Positions 36,674-45,298 of a stretch of DNA of 64,000 bases are shown piece after piece. The position numbers were made by a program, and so were the translations under genes. Within the stretch, counting starts at the first letter, position 1. Each line of letters starts with the position of its first letter. The stretch is from the NCBI GenBank assembly GCA_025056865.1, contig JANWVO010000002.1:124001-188000 (forward strand), written 5' to 3'. Origin of the DNA: Bryobacteraceae bacterium. Lineage in GTDB: Bacteria; Acidobacteriota; Terriglobia; Bryobacterales; Bryobacteraceae. The notes below the pieces were generated by a model, which was given only the letters and a program-made list of their open reading frames with translations, did not search any database and was not told the DNA's origin.

Positions 36674-38082
36674 GCCTCGGACCTCGAAGTGGAGTCGCGC
36701 CGCTTCCGCCAGGCAAGGTACACGGGAATCCCGGTCAGCACGATCAGCAGTCCGGGCCACGTGTAGCTGGGCTTGTACAGAAGCAGCATCAGTTCAATGA
36801 AAGCCGCCGCGCCGATGTAGGCGGCCGGCAGCAGCGGATAGCCGAAGGCGCGGTACGGGCGCTCGGCCCCGGGGCGCGTGCGTCGCAGCACGAACAGCCC
36901 CGCGATGGTCAGCATGTAAAACAGCAAAACAGCGAAGATAACATAGTCCAGCAGATCGCTGTAGCGGCCTGTCAGCGTCAGAAACGCCGCCCACGCGCCC
37001 TGCATCCACAGGCTGTGGTTCGGCGTCCGCGTCTTCTCATTCACCCGCGCCGCGGCCCCGAAAAACAGCCCGTCGCGCGCCATCGCGTAGTAGACGCGCG
37101 CCCCGGCGAAGATCATCCCGTTCAGGCAGCCGAACGTCGACACCATCACCGCCAGCGCCATCACCTGCGTCGCCGCCGGCCCCAGGATCTTCGAAATCAC
37201 CGCCGTCGCCACCCGGTCTTCCGGCGCCTGCTGAATCTGCTCCAGCGGCAGCGCCATCAGGTACACCAGGTTGCACGCCAGATAGATCACCGACACGATC
37301 CCCACCCCCAGCGCCAGCGACAGCGGCAGGTTGCGCCGCGGGTTGCGGATCTCGCCCGCCGTGAACGTCACGTTGTTCCAGGCGTCGGAGCTGAACAGCG
37401 CGCCCACCATCGCCACCGCCGTCAGCCGCAGCGCGTCCCACGCGCTCCACGGCACCTCCCAGAAGCGCCCGAAGTTGCGCGCCATCGCCTCCGGCTGCCG
37501 CCCCCAGGCGACGCCCGCCGCAATCAGCCCCGCCAGCGCCCCCACCTTCGCAATCGTGAAAATGTTCTGCACCCGCGCCCCGGCCTCGATGCCCCGCGTG
37601 TTGTGCCACGTCAGCGCAAGGATCAGCGCGATCGCCACCAGCATCTGCGTGTTGATCCCCGCCGGACCCGCGCGCACCAGCCACGCGTCGGCCGAGACCG
37701 CCGGCACGAACACGCCCAGGAACTTCGCAAACGCCACCGCCACCGCCGCCAGCGTCCCCGTCTGGATCACCGCAAACAGCGTCCACCCATAAAGGAACCC
37801 CCACAGCGGGCCGAACGCCTCCCGCAGGTACACATATTGGCCGCCCGCGCGCGGCATCATCGCCGCCAGCTCGCCATAGCTCAGCGCCGCCGTCATCGTC
37901 AGCACCGCCGTCAGCGCCCACGTCGCCATCAGCAGCGCCGGCGACTGCACCTGCCTCGCAATATCGGCCGACACGATGAACACCCCGCTGCCGATCATCG
38001 AGCCCATCACGATCGTCGTCGAATCCAGCAGCCCCAGCCGCTCGGCCAGCGCCGGCTGCGTCACCGTGTCAGCGCGATCCAT
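36670..38082 (-). CDS. APC-superfamily amino acid permease (LAT-like)
   Basis: 470 residues from ATG 38082, with about 12 membrane segments. IVMGSMIGSGVFIVSADIAR is the first-helix signature of the APC family, closest by eye to the L-type/LAT branch (WGFLYGWTLFAVIQTG, FSSDAWNNVTFTAGEIRNP). The start lies inside the 3' end of thiE (22-nt overlap) and the stop overlaps the next permease start by 4 nt. The pair differs enough not to be a recent duplication. Substrate unknown. Confidence 0.92.
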   Translation of the reverse strand: MDRADTVTQPALAERLGLLDSTTIVMGSMIGSGVFIVSADIARQVQSPALLMATWALTAVLTMTAALSYGELAAMMPRAGGQYVYLREAFGPLWGFLYGWTLFAVIQTGTLAAVAVAFAKFLGVFVPAVSADAWLVRAGPAGINTQMLVAIALILALTWHNTRGIEAGARVQNIFTIAKVGALAGLIAAGVAWGRQPEAMARNFGRFWEVPWSAWDALRLTAVAMVGALFSSDAWNNVTFTAGEIRNPRRNLPLSLALGVGIVSVIYLACNLVYLMALPLEQIQQAPEDRVATAVISKILGPAATQVMALAVMVSTFGCLNGMIFAGARVYYAMARDGLFFGAAARVNEKTRTPNHSLWMQGAWAAFLTLTGRYSDLLDYVIFAVLLFYMLTIAGLFVLRRTRPGAERPYRAFGYPLLPAAYIGAAAFIELMLLLYKPSYTWPGLLIVLTGIPVYLAWRKRRDSTSRSEA

Positions 38083-38705
38083 TCTTCCATCCGCCCCCTG
38101 ACGGTGGCTTTCGTCATCTCCTCCGGCATCAGGTCGCCGATCACCGCAATCGAGTCCACGCCCGTGTTCAGCACCGCCCGCGCGTATTCCCGCGTGATGC
38201 CCCCGATCGCCACCAGCGGCCTCTCCGTCAGCGCCCGCAGCGCCGCCAGCCGCTCCAGCCCCAGCGCCGGGTCCGGGTTCTCCTTCGAGAGCGTCTCGAA
38301 CACCGGCCCGACCGCCAGATAATCGGCCGGCTCGCCGGCGGCCGCGCGCAACTGCTCCTCGTTGTGCGTCGAAAAGCCCAGCATCCGCTCCTCGCCCAGC
38401 ACGCGCCGCGCCAGCCGCGGCGGCAGGTCGTTCTGCCCCAGGTGCACGCCCGCGTCCAGCAGCGCAGCGATGTCGGCCCGGTCGTCGATCACCAGCCGCG
38501 CGCCCGCGCGCAGGCATAAAACAGCAAGCTGCGAAGCCGTTTCAAACATTCCGCGCGAATAATGTCCCTTGTGCCGCAGTTGCACGAGGCGCGCCCCGCC
38601 CTCCAGCAGCGCCTCGGCGAACCACAGCGGGTCCCGGCCCCGCCGCGCCAGCGCGCCGGTGTCCACGATCGGATAGATGCGCGGGAGCTCCAGCCTTGCC
38701 GTCAA
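38061..38705 (-). CDS. thiE: Thiamine-phosphate synthase ThiE
   Basis: 214 residues. ThiE joins hydroxymethylpyrimidine diphosphate and thiazole phosphate. Seen: LVQLRHKG, GARLVIDDRADIAALLDAGVHLGQNDLP (named by ends), YLAVGPVFET and VAIGGIT, the TIM-barrel phosphate-binding motifs of this enzyme. The only usable start is TTG at 38705, 9 nt after the dynamin-like stop; TAGACT, overlapping that stop codon, lies 6 nt before it. No other thiamine gene is present, and the operon continues into two amino-acid permeases, an unusual setting. A TenI-like variant function cannot be excluded. Confidence 0.87.
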   Translation of the reverse strand: MTARLELPRIYPIVDTGALARRGRDPLWFAEALLEGGARLVQLRHKGHYSRGMFETASQLAVLCLRAGARLVIDDRADIAALLDAGVHLGQNDLPPRLARRVLGEERMLGFSTHNEEQLRAAAGEPADYLAVGPVFETLSKENPDPALGLERLAALRALTERPLVAIGGITREYARAVLNTGVDSIAVIGDLMPEEMTKATVRGRMEEWIALTR

Positions 38706-38714
38706 GGCTCCAGT

Positions 38715-40433
38715 CTATTCGATCCGCGCGCCGCCCGGCCAGGCCGCCCCGCCCGGCCTCTCCCGCCACGCCGCCAGCGCCTGCTCCAGCCCCGCCAGGT
38801 CCTCCCGGATCTGGCCGGCCTGCCCCCCGGCCGTGCCCAGCACGTGCTCCACCGTATGGATCAGCGACTCCAGCCGCCGCTTCGCCTCCGCCAGCAGCCC
38901 GTGGCAGCAGGCCGTCAGCGCGTCGTTCCACTGCGTCGTCAGCCGGGCCAGGTTGATCTCCACTGCCCGCTCCGCCTTGTTGCGGAAGTGCGCCAGCACG
39001 ATGCCCCGCGCCAGCCCCATCGGAATCGCCCAGCTCAGCAGCTCCCAGTTGCGGTCGAAGATCTTGCCCACGCGGATGTCGGGCTCGCGCGGCTCGGCCA
39101 CCGTCATCTCGACCTGCGAGGTCTTCAGCGGCACGCCCAGCGCCTCCAGCATCTTGTCCGACAGCCGGTTCCGGAAGTCCTGCAACGCCTGCGACAGTTG
39201 CCGCGCCACCCGCCGCGCCGGCTCCAGAAACTCCTGCCGGTGCTGCGCCGACACCCGCGCCAGCTCGCGCCGCAGCGCCCCTTCCAGCCACTGCTCGAAC
39301 TCCTCCATCGCCGTCGCCAGGCTCGCCGTCCACTGCGGGAACCGCTCCTCCAGCTCCCGGTGCAGCCGGCGCGCGATCTCCCCGGCCTGCGGCCGCAGCC
39401 GGCTCTCGATCGCCGCGCGCGAGGTCGCCGTCGCGTGCCGCACCACCAGCTCGAGGCCCAGCCGCGTATCCTCCAGCGCCGCCTTCTCGCCCAGCACGCG
39501 CCGCCGCAGCTCTTCCCGCTCGCTCTCGGCACGCTCGGCCGCCTTCAGCGCCACCCGCAGATACTCCGCCGCCTCCTCGGCCAGCGACTCCACCTTGTGC
39601 CGCAGGATCTCCTCCCACTGCCCCGCGCCGTCGCGCCGCAACGGATCCAGCAGCTCCCTCTCGATCCGCTGCCGGCACGGCTCGAAGCCCGGCTTCGGCG
39701 ACCACGGATACACCGGCAGCCCGCCCTCCCAACGCTCGGCCAGTTGCCGCCGCACGAACGCCTCCACCTGCCGCCGTCCGTCTTCATCCAGCAGGTCCAC
39801 CTTCGTGAGCAGGATCGCGATGCGCGGCGTGTAGCGCTCCAGCTCCGCCAGCAGCTCGATGTCGTGCCTCGTCAGCGGCGGATCCACGCTCACCGCCACC
39901 AGCGCCAGCCCGACATTCGGCAGCCAGTCGCGCGAAGCCTCCGTATTGTGCGCAAACACGCTCTCCATGCCCGGCGTGTCGACGAACCGGATGCCCCGGT
40001 ACCGCTCCATCTCCGGCAGCCACGCCCGCACCCGCCCCACCTTCTTCCGGTTGCCCGGATTCCGGCTCTCGTCGACATACTCCCCCAGCGCCTCCAGCGG
40101 GATCTCCTCTTTCCTTCCGTCCAGGAATTCGATCTCCGCCCGCGCCGCTTTGCCGCACTCGATCTCAGTGACCACGCTCGTCACCGGAATCACCCCCACC
40201 GGCAGCAGCGGCCTGCCGGCAAGCGCGTTCAGGAACGTGGTCTTGCCTGCCTTGAACCTTCCGAGGATCGCCACATTGACCGCCTTTTCCGCGGCAAACC
40301 GGCGCGTGCTTTCCAGGAAATCCTCGAGCGCTTCCAGCCGGTACTTGCCCGCCAGCGCGGCAATACGGTCCAGCACCGCAGCCGGCTCGGTGCCGTTCCC
40401 GGCGGCGGATTCAACAGACATCGGTTGCATCAT
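38715..40433 (-). CDS. Dynamin-family GTPase
   Basis: 572 residues from ATG 40433 (AGGAG 9 nt upstream; ATG 40421 is an alternative). GTPase motifs: G1 GRFKAGKT at 58-65, G2 threonine in IPVTSVVTEI, G3 DTPGM and G4 TKVD. The remaining roughly 330 residues are long charged helices with two moderately hydrophobic stretches (WAIPMGLARGIVL), as in bacterial dynamin-like proteins that bind and remodel membranes. Such proteins often occur in pairs; no second copy is here. Possible roles are membrane repair or stress and phage defence; none is proven. thiE follows after 9 nt. Confidence 0.88.
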   Translation of the reverse strand: MMQPMSVESAAGNGTEPAAVLDRIAALAGKYRLEALEDFLESTRRFAAEKAVNVAILGRFKAGKTTFLNALAGRPLLPVGVIPVTSVVTEIECGKAARAEIEFLDGRKEEIPLEALGEYVDESRNPGNRKKVGRVRAWLPEMERYRGIRFVDTPGMESVFAHNTEASRDWLPNVGLALVAVSVDPPLTRHDIELLAELERYTPRIAILLTKVDLLDEDGRRQVEAFVRRQLAERWEGGLPVYPWSPKPGFEPCRQRIERELLDPLRRDGAGQWEEILRHKVESLAEEAAEYLRVALKAAERAESEREELRRRVLGEKAALEDTRLGLELVVRHATATSRAAIESRLRPQAGEIARRLHRELEERFPQWTASLATAMEEFEQWLEGALRRELARVSAQHRQEFLEPARRVARQLSQALQDFRNRLSDKMLEALGVPLKTSQVEMTVAEPREPDIRVGKIFDRNWELLSWAIPMGLARGIVLAHFRNKAERAVEINLARLTTQWNDALTACCHGLLAEAKRRLESLIHTVEHVLGTAGGQAGQIREDLAGLEQALAAWRERPGGAAWPGGARIE

Positions 40434-40712
40434 GTCACAGGACTCCTTGTGCGGTTCTCGGGCAGCCTCGCACACAGCCGTGCGGGACCACGCGCGGGCG
40501 CGCGGTCGGGAAAGCAGGAGGAAGGGAAATGCCGGAGGGGAGAGCTGATTTCGGAATCGCCGCCCTGCCGCCTGCCGTCCGGCTCATGGCCAGTCGCCTT
40601 TCCTGCGTCCATCCCGCGCCGGCCGCACAGCGCAGCCTCGCACGGGCATCCGGTAGGAGTCATCGGCCGTCACAGACGGCGGTTCAGGGCGGACTCCACC
40701 GCCACCATTTTC

Positions 40713-40718
40713 ATTATC
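40713..40718 (-). promoter_or_regulatory. Candidate extended -10 for the dynamin-like gene
   Basis: On the minus strand the sequence TGAGATAAT fits the extended -10 form TGn followed by a TATAAT-like hexamer (GATAAT). No -35 match is seen, as allowed for extended -10 promoters. The leader would be about 270 nt. Confidence 0.35.
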
Positions 40719-40784
40719 TCAGATCTCCGGGTCTTCCATTCCGTTTCCTGCTCTCGCCCTGTCTCCCCCCGCCCCGCGCTTTGC

Positions 40785-40790
40785 TAGCCT
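40785..40790 (+). promoter_or_regulatory. -10-like TAGCCT 6 nt before the AP-superfamily gene
   Basis: TAGCCT is followed by GCGGTC and the ATG at 40797. No Shine-Dalgarno is present. Confidence 0.4.
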
Positions 40791-40796
40791 GCGGTC

Positions 40797-41888
40797 ATGC
40801 TCTCCCGCAGGCGCCTCCTCCAGCTCGCGCCAGCCGCGCTTGCCGCCGCCGCGCAGCCGCCCCGCCGCACGCGCAACCTCGTCCTACTCATGACCGACGG
40901 CCTCCGTTGGCAGGAAGTCTTCTCTGGAGCTGACCCCGCACTGCTCGACCGCAAGGCCGGCGGCGTGGCCGACCCCGCCTCGCTCCGCCGCCAGTTCTGG
41001 CGCGGCTCCCCCGAAGACCGCCGCGCCGCGCTGCTGCCCTTTTTCTGGTCCGTCGTCGCCCGCCAAGGGCAGTTGTTCGGCGACCGTTCCCGCCGCTCGG
41101 AAGCCCGCGTCACCAACGGCCTGAACTTCTCCTACCCCGGCTACAGTGAAGCGTTCTGCGGCGTCGCTGATCCCCGCATCAATGCCAACGACCGCCTCTA
41201 CAACCCCAATCTCAACGTGCTCGAATTCCTTCACCGCCGCCCCGGCTTCGAAGGCCGCGTCGCCGCCTTTGGCGCATGGGACCTCTTCCCGTGGATCCTC
41301 AACGCGCCGCGCTCGGGCCTCCCCGTCAACGCCGGATACGAGCCGCTCCGCCTGCCGGAAAAAAACGAGCGCCTCGAGCTGCTCAATACGCTCAAGGCCG
41401 AAACGGAATACTGGGACTCGGAAGCGTTCGATTCCTTCGTCTTCCACACCGCGCTCGAATATCTCCGCTCCGCCCGCCCCCGCGTGCTTGCCGTCCTGCT
41501 GGGCGAAACCGACGAGTGGGCCCACGCCGGCCGCTACGACCTGTACCTGAAATCCGCGCACCGCTTCGATCGCTACGCCCGCCTGTTGTGGGACACGCTG
41601 CAATCGATGCCCGATTACCGCGGCTCCACCACCCTCGTGCTCGCCACCGATCATGGCCGCGGCTCCGGGAAAAAAGACTGGCGCAGCCACGGCCGCCGCA
41701 TCCCGGAATCGCAATCCGTCTGGATGGCCTTCCTCGGCCCGGATACGCCCCCGCTCGGCGCGCGCGCCAGCACGGACACGGTCACGCAGGCGCAGCTCGC
41801 CGCCACCATCGCCGCCCTGCTCGGCGAGGATTTCCGCTCCGCCGTGCCCGCCGCCGCGCCGCCCATCGCCGAAGTCCTCGCCCGCTGA
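40797..41888 (+). CDS. Exported alkaline-phosphatase-superfamily hydrolase
   Basis: 363 residues with a Tat-type N-terminus (MLSRRRLLQLAPAALAAAA). Metal-site features of the alkaline phosphatase/sulfatase superfamily are visible: NLVLLMTDGLRW (Asp), TNGLNFSYPGYSE with a possible Thr or Ser nucleophile, GETDEWAHAGRY (Asp and His), LATDHGRG (Asp-His) and a final His in WRSHGRRIPE. It probably hydrolyses phosphate or sulfate esters, or transfers such groups, in the periplasm. The substrate is unknown. TAGCCT lies 6 nt before the ATG and there is no ribosome-binding site. The M16 gene begins 28 nt after its stop. Confidence 0.83.
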   Translation: MLSRRRLLQLAPAALAAAAQPPRRTRNLVLLMTDGLRWQEVFSGADPALLDRKAGGVADPASLRRQFWRGSPEDRRAALLPFFWSVVARQGQLFGDRSRRSEARVTNGLNFSYPGYSEAFCGVADPRINANDRLYNPNLNVLEFLHRRPGFEGRVAAFGAWDLFPWILNAPRSGLPVNAGYEPLRLPEKNERLELLNTLKAETEYWDSEAFDSFVFHTALEYLRSARPRVLAVLLGETDEWAHAGRYDLYLKSAHRFDRYARLLWDTLQSMPDYRGSTTLVLATDHGRGSGKKDWRSHGRRIPESQSVWMAFLGPDTPPLGARASTDTVTQAQLAATIAALLGEDFRSAVPAAAPPIAEVLAR

Positions 41889-41904
41889 ACGTCCCGCCTG
41901 CTGC

Positions 41905-41910
41905 TATCTT
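41905..41910 (+). promoter_or_regulatory. -10-like TATCTT 6 nt before the first M16 gene
   Basis: TATCTT is followed by GATGCT and the ATG at 41917; no Shine-Dalgarno is present in the gap. Confidence 0.42.
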
Positions 41911-41916
41911 GATGCT

Positions 41917-43233
41917 ATGCGCCGCATTCTTGCCGTGCTGTGGTTGGCCCCGTTTGCCATGAGCGCCCAGATGGTGAAAGTCTCCGAACACACTCTTTCC
42001 AACGGGATGAAGATCCTCATCCATGAGGATCACGACGTCCCCAACGTCGCCCTGTATCTTTTCTTCAAAATCGGCTCCCGCAACGAGCGGCCCGGAGCCA
42101 CCGGCATCAGCCATTTCTTCGAGCACATGATGTTCAACGGGGCGAAAAAATACGGCCCCAAGCAGTTCGATATCCAGATGGAAAAGGCTGGCGGACGCAA
42201 CAACGCCTACACCACCCGCGACGTCACCGTCTACACGGACTGGTTCCCCCGCACCGCCCTCGAACTCATGTTCGACATGGAGGCCGACCGCATCCGCGAC
42301 CTCTCCTTCGACCCCAAAATCGTCGAAAGCGAGCGCGGCGTCGTCAGCAGCGAACGCAGAACCTCGGTCGAAAACAACCCCTTCGGCCTCCTCTACGAGC
42401 AGTTCTTCGCCACCGCCTACATCGCCCATCCCTACCAGTGGCCCGTCATCGGTTGGGCCTCCGACATCCAGAGCTGGACCATCGAAGACCTCAAAGCCCA
42501 CTACCGCATGGGCTACGCGCCCAACAACTGCGTCGTCGTCGTTTCCGGCGATGTCCGCCCCGGGGAAGTGCTCGCGCTCGCGAAAAAATACTTCGAGCCG
42601 ATTCCTCGCCAGGAGCCGCCCCCGCCCGTGCGCACCGTCGAGCCGCCGCAGCTCGGCGAGCGCCGCGTCAATGTGCACCGTCCGGCCAACCTCCCCATCC
42701 TCCTCGTGGGCTTCCACATCGGCTCGGCCCGGGACCCCGACTACCCCGTCTACGAGGTCATGGACACGATCCTCGCCGGAGGGCGCAGCTCGCGACTCCA
42801 CCAGCGCCTCGTCGAAAAGGAGCAGCTCGTGCTGAACGTCGGCGGCGGCATCAACCCCTCCCTCGACCCCGGCCAGTTCCTCTTCAGCTTCCAGATCCGC
42901 AGCGGCCGGCAGCCCGCCGAGGTGGAGAAGTCCCTCTATGAAGAACTCGAGCGGCTTGCCCGCGATCCCGTGCCTCCGGAAGAGCTTCAGAAAGTCAAGA
43001 ACCAGATCCTTGCCGAGTTTTACCGCCAGCTCAAGACCATCGCCGGCAAAGCCAACCTGCTCGGAAGCTACGAGGTCTTCTTCGGAAGCTGGAACGAGAT
43101 CAACGCCGCCCCGGCCAAAATCGAAAAGGTGACCGCCGACGACGTGCGCCGCGTGGCCGCGAAAATCTTCTCGCCTCGCAACCGCACCGTGGCCACTCTG
43201 ATTCCCGAACAGCGCGAGGAGGTGGCGAAATGA
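41917..43233 (+). CDS. M16 zinc peptidase, catalytic subunit, exported
   Basis: 438 residues with a signal peptide (MRRILAVLWLAPFAMSA). The inverted zinc motif HxxEH is present as HFFEH (H66, E69, H70), with a third ligand candidate E146 about 76 residues later in GVVSSE, as in mitochondrial processing peptidase-like M16 enzymes. The second M16 half-domain follows. It degrades or processes peptides, probably in the periplasm. Its stop overlaps the start of the partner gene by 4 nt, which ensures equal synthesis of the two subunits. TATCTT lies 6 nt before the ATG. A longer frame upstream is rejected because it removes the signal peptide. Confidence 0.92.
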   Translation: MRRILAVLWLAPFAMSAQMVKVSEHTLSNGMKILIHEDHDVPNVALYLFFKIGSRNERPGATGISHFFEHMMFNGAKKYGPKQFDIQMEKAGGRNNAYTTRDVTVYTDWFPRTALELMFDMEADRIRDLSFDPKIVESERGVVSSERRTSVENNPFGLLYEQFFATAYIAHPYQWPVIGWASDIQSWTIEDLKAHYRMGYAPNNCVVVVSGDVRPGEVLALAKKYFEPIPRQEPPPPVRTVEPPQLGERRVNVHRPANLPILLVGFHIGSARDPDYPVYEVMDTILAGGRSSRLHQRLVEKEQLVLNVGGGINPSLDPGQFLFSFQIRSGRQPAEVEKSLYEELERLARDPVPPEELQKVKNQILAEFYRQLKTIAGKANLLGSYEVFFGSWNEINAAPAKIEKVTADDVRRVAAKIFSPRNRTVATLIPEQREEVAK

Positions 43234-44624
43234 AAGCCCGTGGCGCCATTCTGCTCCTGTTGGCCATGACGTCCATGACAGCCCAGGTCCGCCTGCCCGA
43301 ATTCACGCGCGAGCAGCTCCCCAACGGGGCCACGCTCATCCTCCTGCCAAGACACGACGTGCCGCTCATCTCCGTCCGCGCCGTCTTCCGCGGCGGAGCC
43401 GAGGCCGAACCCGCCGGCCTGAACGGCATCTCCGCCGTCACGGTCGAACTGATGCGCCGCGGAGCCGGGAAACGCACTGCCGAACAGATCGACCTCGACC
43501 TCGATTTCCTCGGCGCCACCATCCAGTCCGGAGCCAACCGCAACGCCGCCTTCTTCGCCCTCGAATTCCTCTCCCGCACGGCGCCGGAGGCCATGAGTAT
43601 CCTCGGCGACATCCTCGCCCGTCCCACTTTCCCGGAGGAGGAAGTCCGCAAGGTGCTCGCCCGCACGGCTGACCAGGTGCGCGCTGCGAAGGACAACCCG
43701 GCGATGGCGATCGGCCGCTATTTCAACGGAGCTTTCTTCCCTGCCGGCCATCCCTACCGCCACTCCGGCGCGCCGGACGAGTCCTCCGTTTCCCGGATGA
43801 ACCGCGAGGAAATCCTGAAGCATTTCCGCCGGATGGCCACGGGCAAAAATCTGATTTTTATCGCCGCGGGTGATTTTGACCCGCAACAGTTTGCTCCGCT
43901 AGCCCGGAGAATTCTCACCGAAATTCCTGCCGGGGAAACGCTGCCGGCCGCCCAGCCTCCCGCGCTCCGCTTCCCCCAGCCCCGCCTCCTGCTCGTCGAC
44001 AAGCCGGACGCCACCCAGACCTACTTCCGCATCGGCATGCCCGGCATCGACCGCCGCCACCCGGACCGCATCGCCCTGCTCGTCGTCAACACACTGTTCG
44101 GCGGCCGTTTCACTTCCATGCTCAATGACGCGCTCCGCGTCAACGCGGGCCTCACCTACGGAGCCAATTCGCTGCTCGACCAGGACCGCCTGCCCGGGGC
44201 CATCGCCATCAACTCCTATACGCCCACGGCGACCACCGTCCAGGCCATCGACCTCGCGCTCGAAGTGCTCCAGCGGCTGCTGCGCGAAGGCATCTCGCAG
44301 GACCAGCTCGACTCGGCCCGCGCCTACATCAAAGGCAACTTCCCCACCGAGCGGCTCGAAACTGCCGATCAGCTCTGCGCCCTGTTGGCCGATCTCGAGC
44401 TGAACGGGCTCGACCGCAGCGATGTCGACACCTTCTTCCAGAAGCTCGACGCTCTCACCGCCGCGCAGGTCAACGCCGTCCTGCGCAGGCACTTCACCGC
44501 CGACAACCTCCAGTTCTGCCTCGTCGGCAACGCTTCGGCCATCCGCGGGCAGGTCGGCAAGTACGCAAAGGCGATGAAAGAAATATCGGTGAAAGACGCG
44601 GGTTTTTCCGCGCCGGACTTTTAG
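43230..44624 (+). CDS. M16 family protein, non-catalytic partner, exported
   Basis: 464 residues with a signal peptide (MKARGAILLLLAMTSMTAQ). The M16 fold is clear (LPNGATLILLPRHDVPLISV; RVNAGLTYGANS with the R/Y substrate-binding pair), but the HxxEH site is absent: the position reads GLNGISAVTVELMRRG. It therefore resembles the non-catalytic substrate-binding partner of heterodimeric M16 proteases. The 4-nt overlap with the catalytic gene supports a heterodimer. The substrate is unknown. Confidence 0.92.
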   Translation: MKARGAILLLLAMTSMTAQVRLPEFTREQLPNGATLILLPRHDVPLISVRAVFRGGAEAEPAGLNGISAVTVELMRRGAGKRTAEQIDLDLDFLGATIQSGANRNAAFFALEFLSRTAPEAMSILGDILARPTFPEEEVRKVLARTADQVRAAKDNPAMAIGRYFNGAFFPAGHPYRHSGAPDESSVSRMNREEILKHFRRMATGKNLIFIAAGDFDPQQFAPLARRILTEIPAGETLPAAQPPALRFPQPRLLLVDKPDATQTYFRIGMPGIDRRHPDRIALLVVNTLFGGRFTSMLNDALRVNAGLTYGANSLLDQDRLPGAIAINSYTPTATTVQAIDLALEVLQRLLREGISQDQLDSARAYIKGNFPTERLETADQLCALLADLELNGLDRSDVDTFFQKLDALTAAQVNAVLRRHFTADNLQFCLVGNASAIRGQVGKYAKAMKEISVKDAGFSAPDF

Positions 44625-44635
44625 GGGAGAAAGCC

Positions 44636-45298
44636 ATGCCGGAGGACTGGGGTTTGACGCGCTCCGAACTGCGCCAGCTCCGCCGTCTTGACGAGCCGCG
44701 CAAAGTCCAGTCCTTCCTCGACGGGCTGCCCTACAATTACGACACGGATCCGCACACCTGCTTCTCTCCGCGGCTCGTTCTCCGCCACGGCCGCGCCCAC
44801 TGCCTCGAGGGCGCGCTGCTTGCCGCCGCCGCGTTCCGCCTCGCGGGACGTCCGCCCCTCCTCGTCGATCTCGCCGCCGTCCGCGACGACGACCACGTCC
44901 TCGCCGTCTTCCGCGAGGGCGGCTGTTGGGGCGCCGTGGCCAAGTCCAGCTACACCGGACTCCGTTTCCGCGATCCCGTCTACCGCAGCCTGCGGGAGCT
45001 CGTCATGAGCTACTTCCCGCACTACTACAATCCGGAGGGCGAGAAGACCCTGCGCGCTTACTCCCGCCCGGTGAATCTCGCCCGCTTCGATCCGCTCGGC
45101 TGGATGAGCAGCGAAGAAGACGTCTGGTACATCCCGGAGCACCTCTCGCGCATCCCCCACATCCGGCTCTTCACTCCGGCGCAGCTCCGGCGCATCACGC
45201 CGATGGATCCTCTCCTCTACGAAGCAGGCCTCTTGGCGCGCCGGTGGCGCGTCGTCGCCGCGCCCGCAGGCCGCCGCGCCGCCAGGCGCTCAGCCTGA
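44636..45298 (+). CDS. Transglutaminase-like (papain-fold) hypothetical protein
   Basis: 220 residues, soluble. A central segment suggests a transglutaminase-like triad: Cys56 in AHCLEGALLAAAA, His87 in RDDDHVLAVF, and an Asp113 candidate in GLRFRDPVY. The family is not one I can name. GGGGAG lies 7 nt before the ATG, and it follows the M16 pair after 11 nt, so it is probably the third gene of that operon even though no signal peptide is visible. Its 3' end overlaps the convergent kinase-like gene by 9 nt. Peptidase, amidase or cross-linking activity is possible but unproven. Confidence 0.72.
   Translation: MPEDWGLTRSELRQLRRLDEPRKVQSFLDGLPYNYDTDPHTCFSPRLVLRHGRAHCLEGALLAAAAFRLAGRPPLLVDLAAVRDDDHVLAVFREGGCWGAVAKSSYTGLRFRDPVYRSLRELVMSYFPHYYNPEGEKTLRAYSRPVNLARFDPLGWMSSEEDVWYIPEHLSRIPHIRLFTPAQLRRITPMDPLLYEAGLLARRWRVVAAPAGRRAARRSA

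Larger units (their letters stand above)
40434..40796. other. 363-nt divergent intergenic region
   Basis: No gene was found between the divergent dynamin-like gene and the AP-superfamily gene. It contains a 12-bp direct repeat GCAGCCTCGCAC (40462-40473 and 40632-40643), an extended -10 candidate for the minus strand, and the -10-like hexamer of the plus-strand gene. No known riboswitch core was recognised in the roughly 280-nt minus-strand leader. Confidence 0.55.

Noticed and set aside
40462-40643. 12-bp direct repeat GCAGCCTCGCAC in the 363-nt intergenic region
   Set aside because: Two imperfectly placed copies only, with no flanking symmetry; not enough for a repeat element or binding-site claim.
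40434-40710. Possible cobalamin, TPP or other riboswitch in the dynamin-gene leader
   Set aside because: No B12-box, TPP core or other conserved aptamer sequence was recognised.
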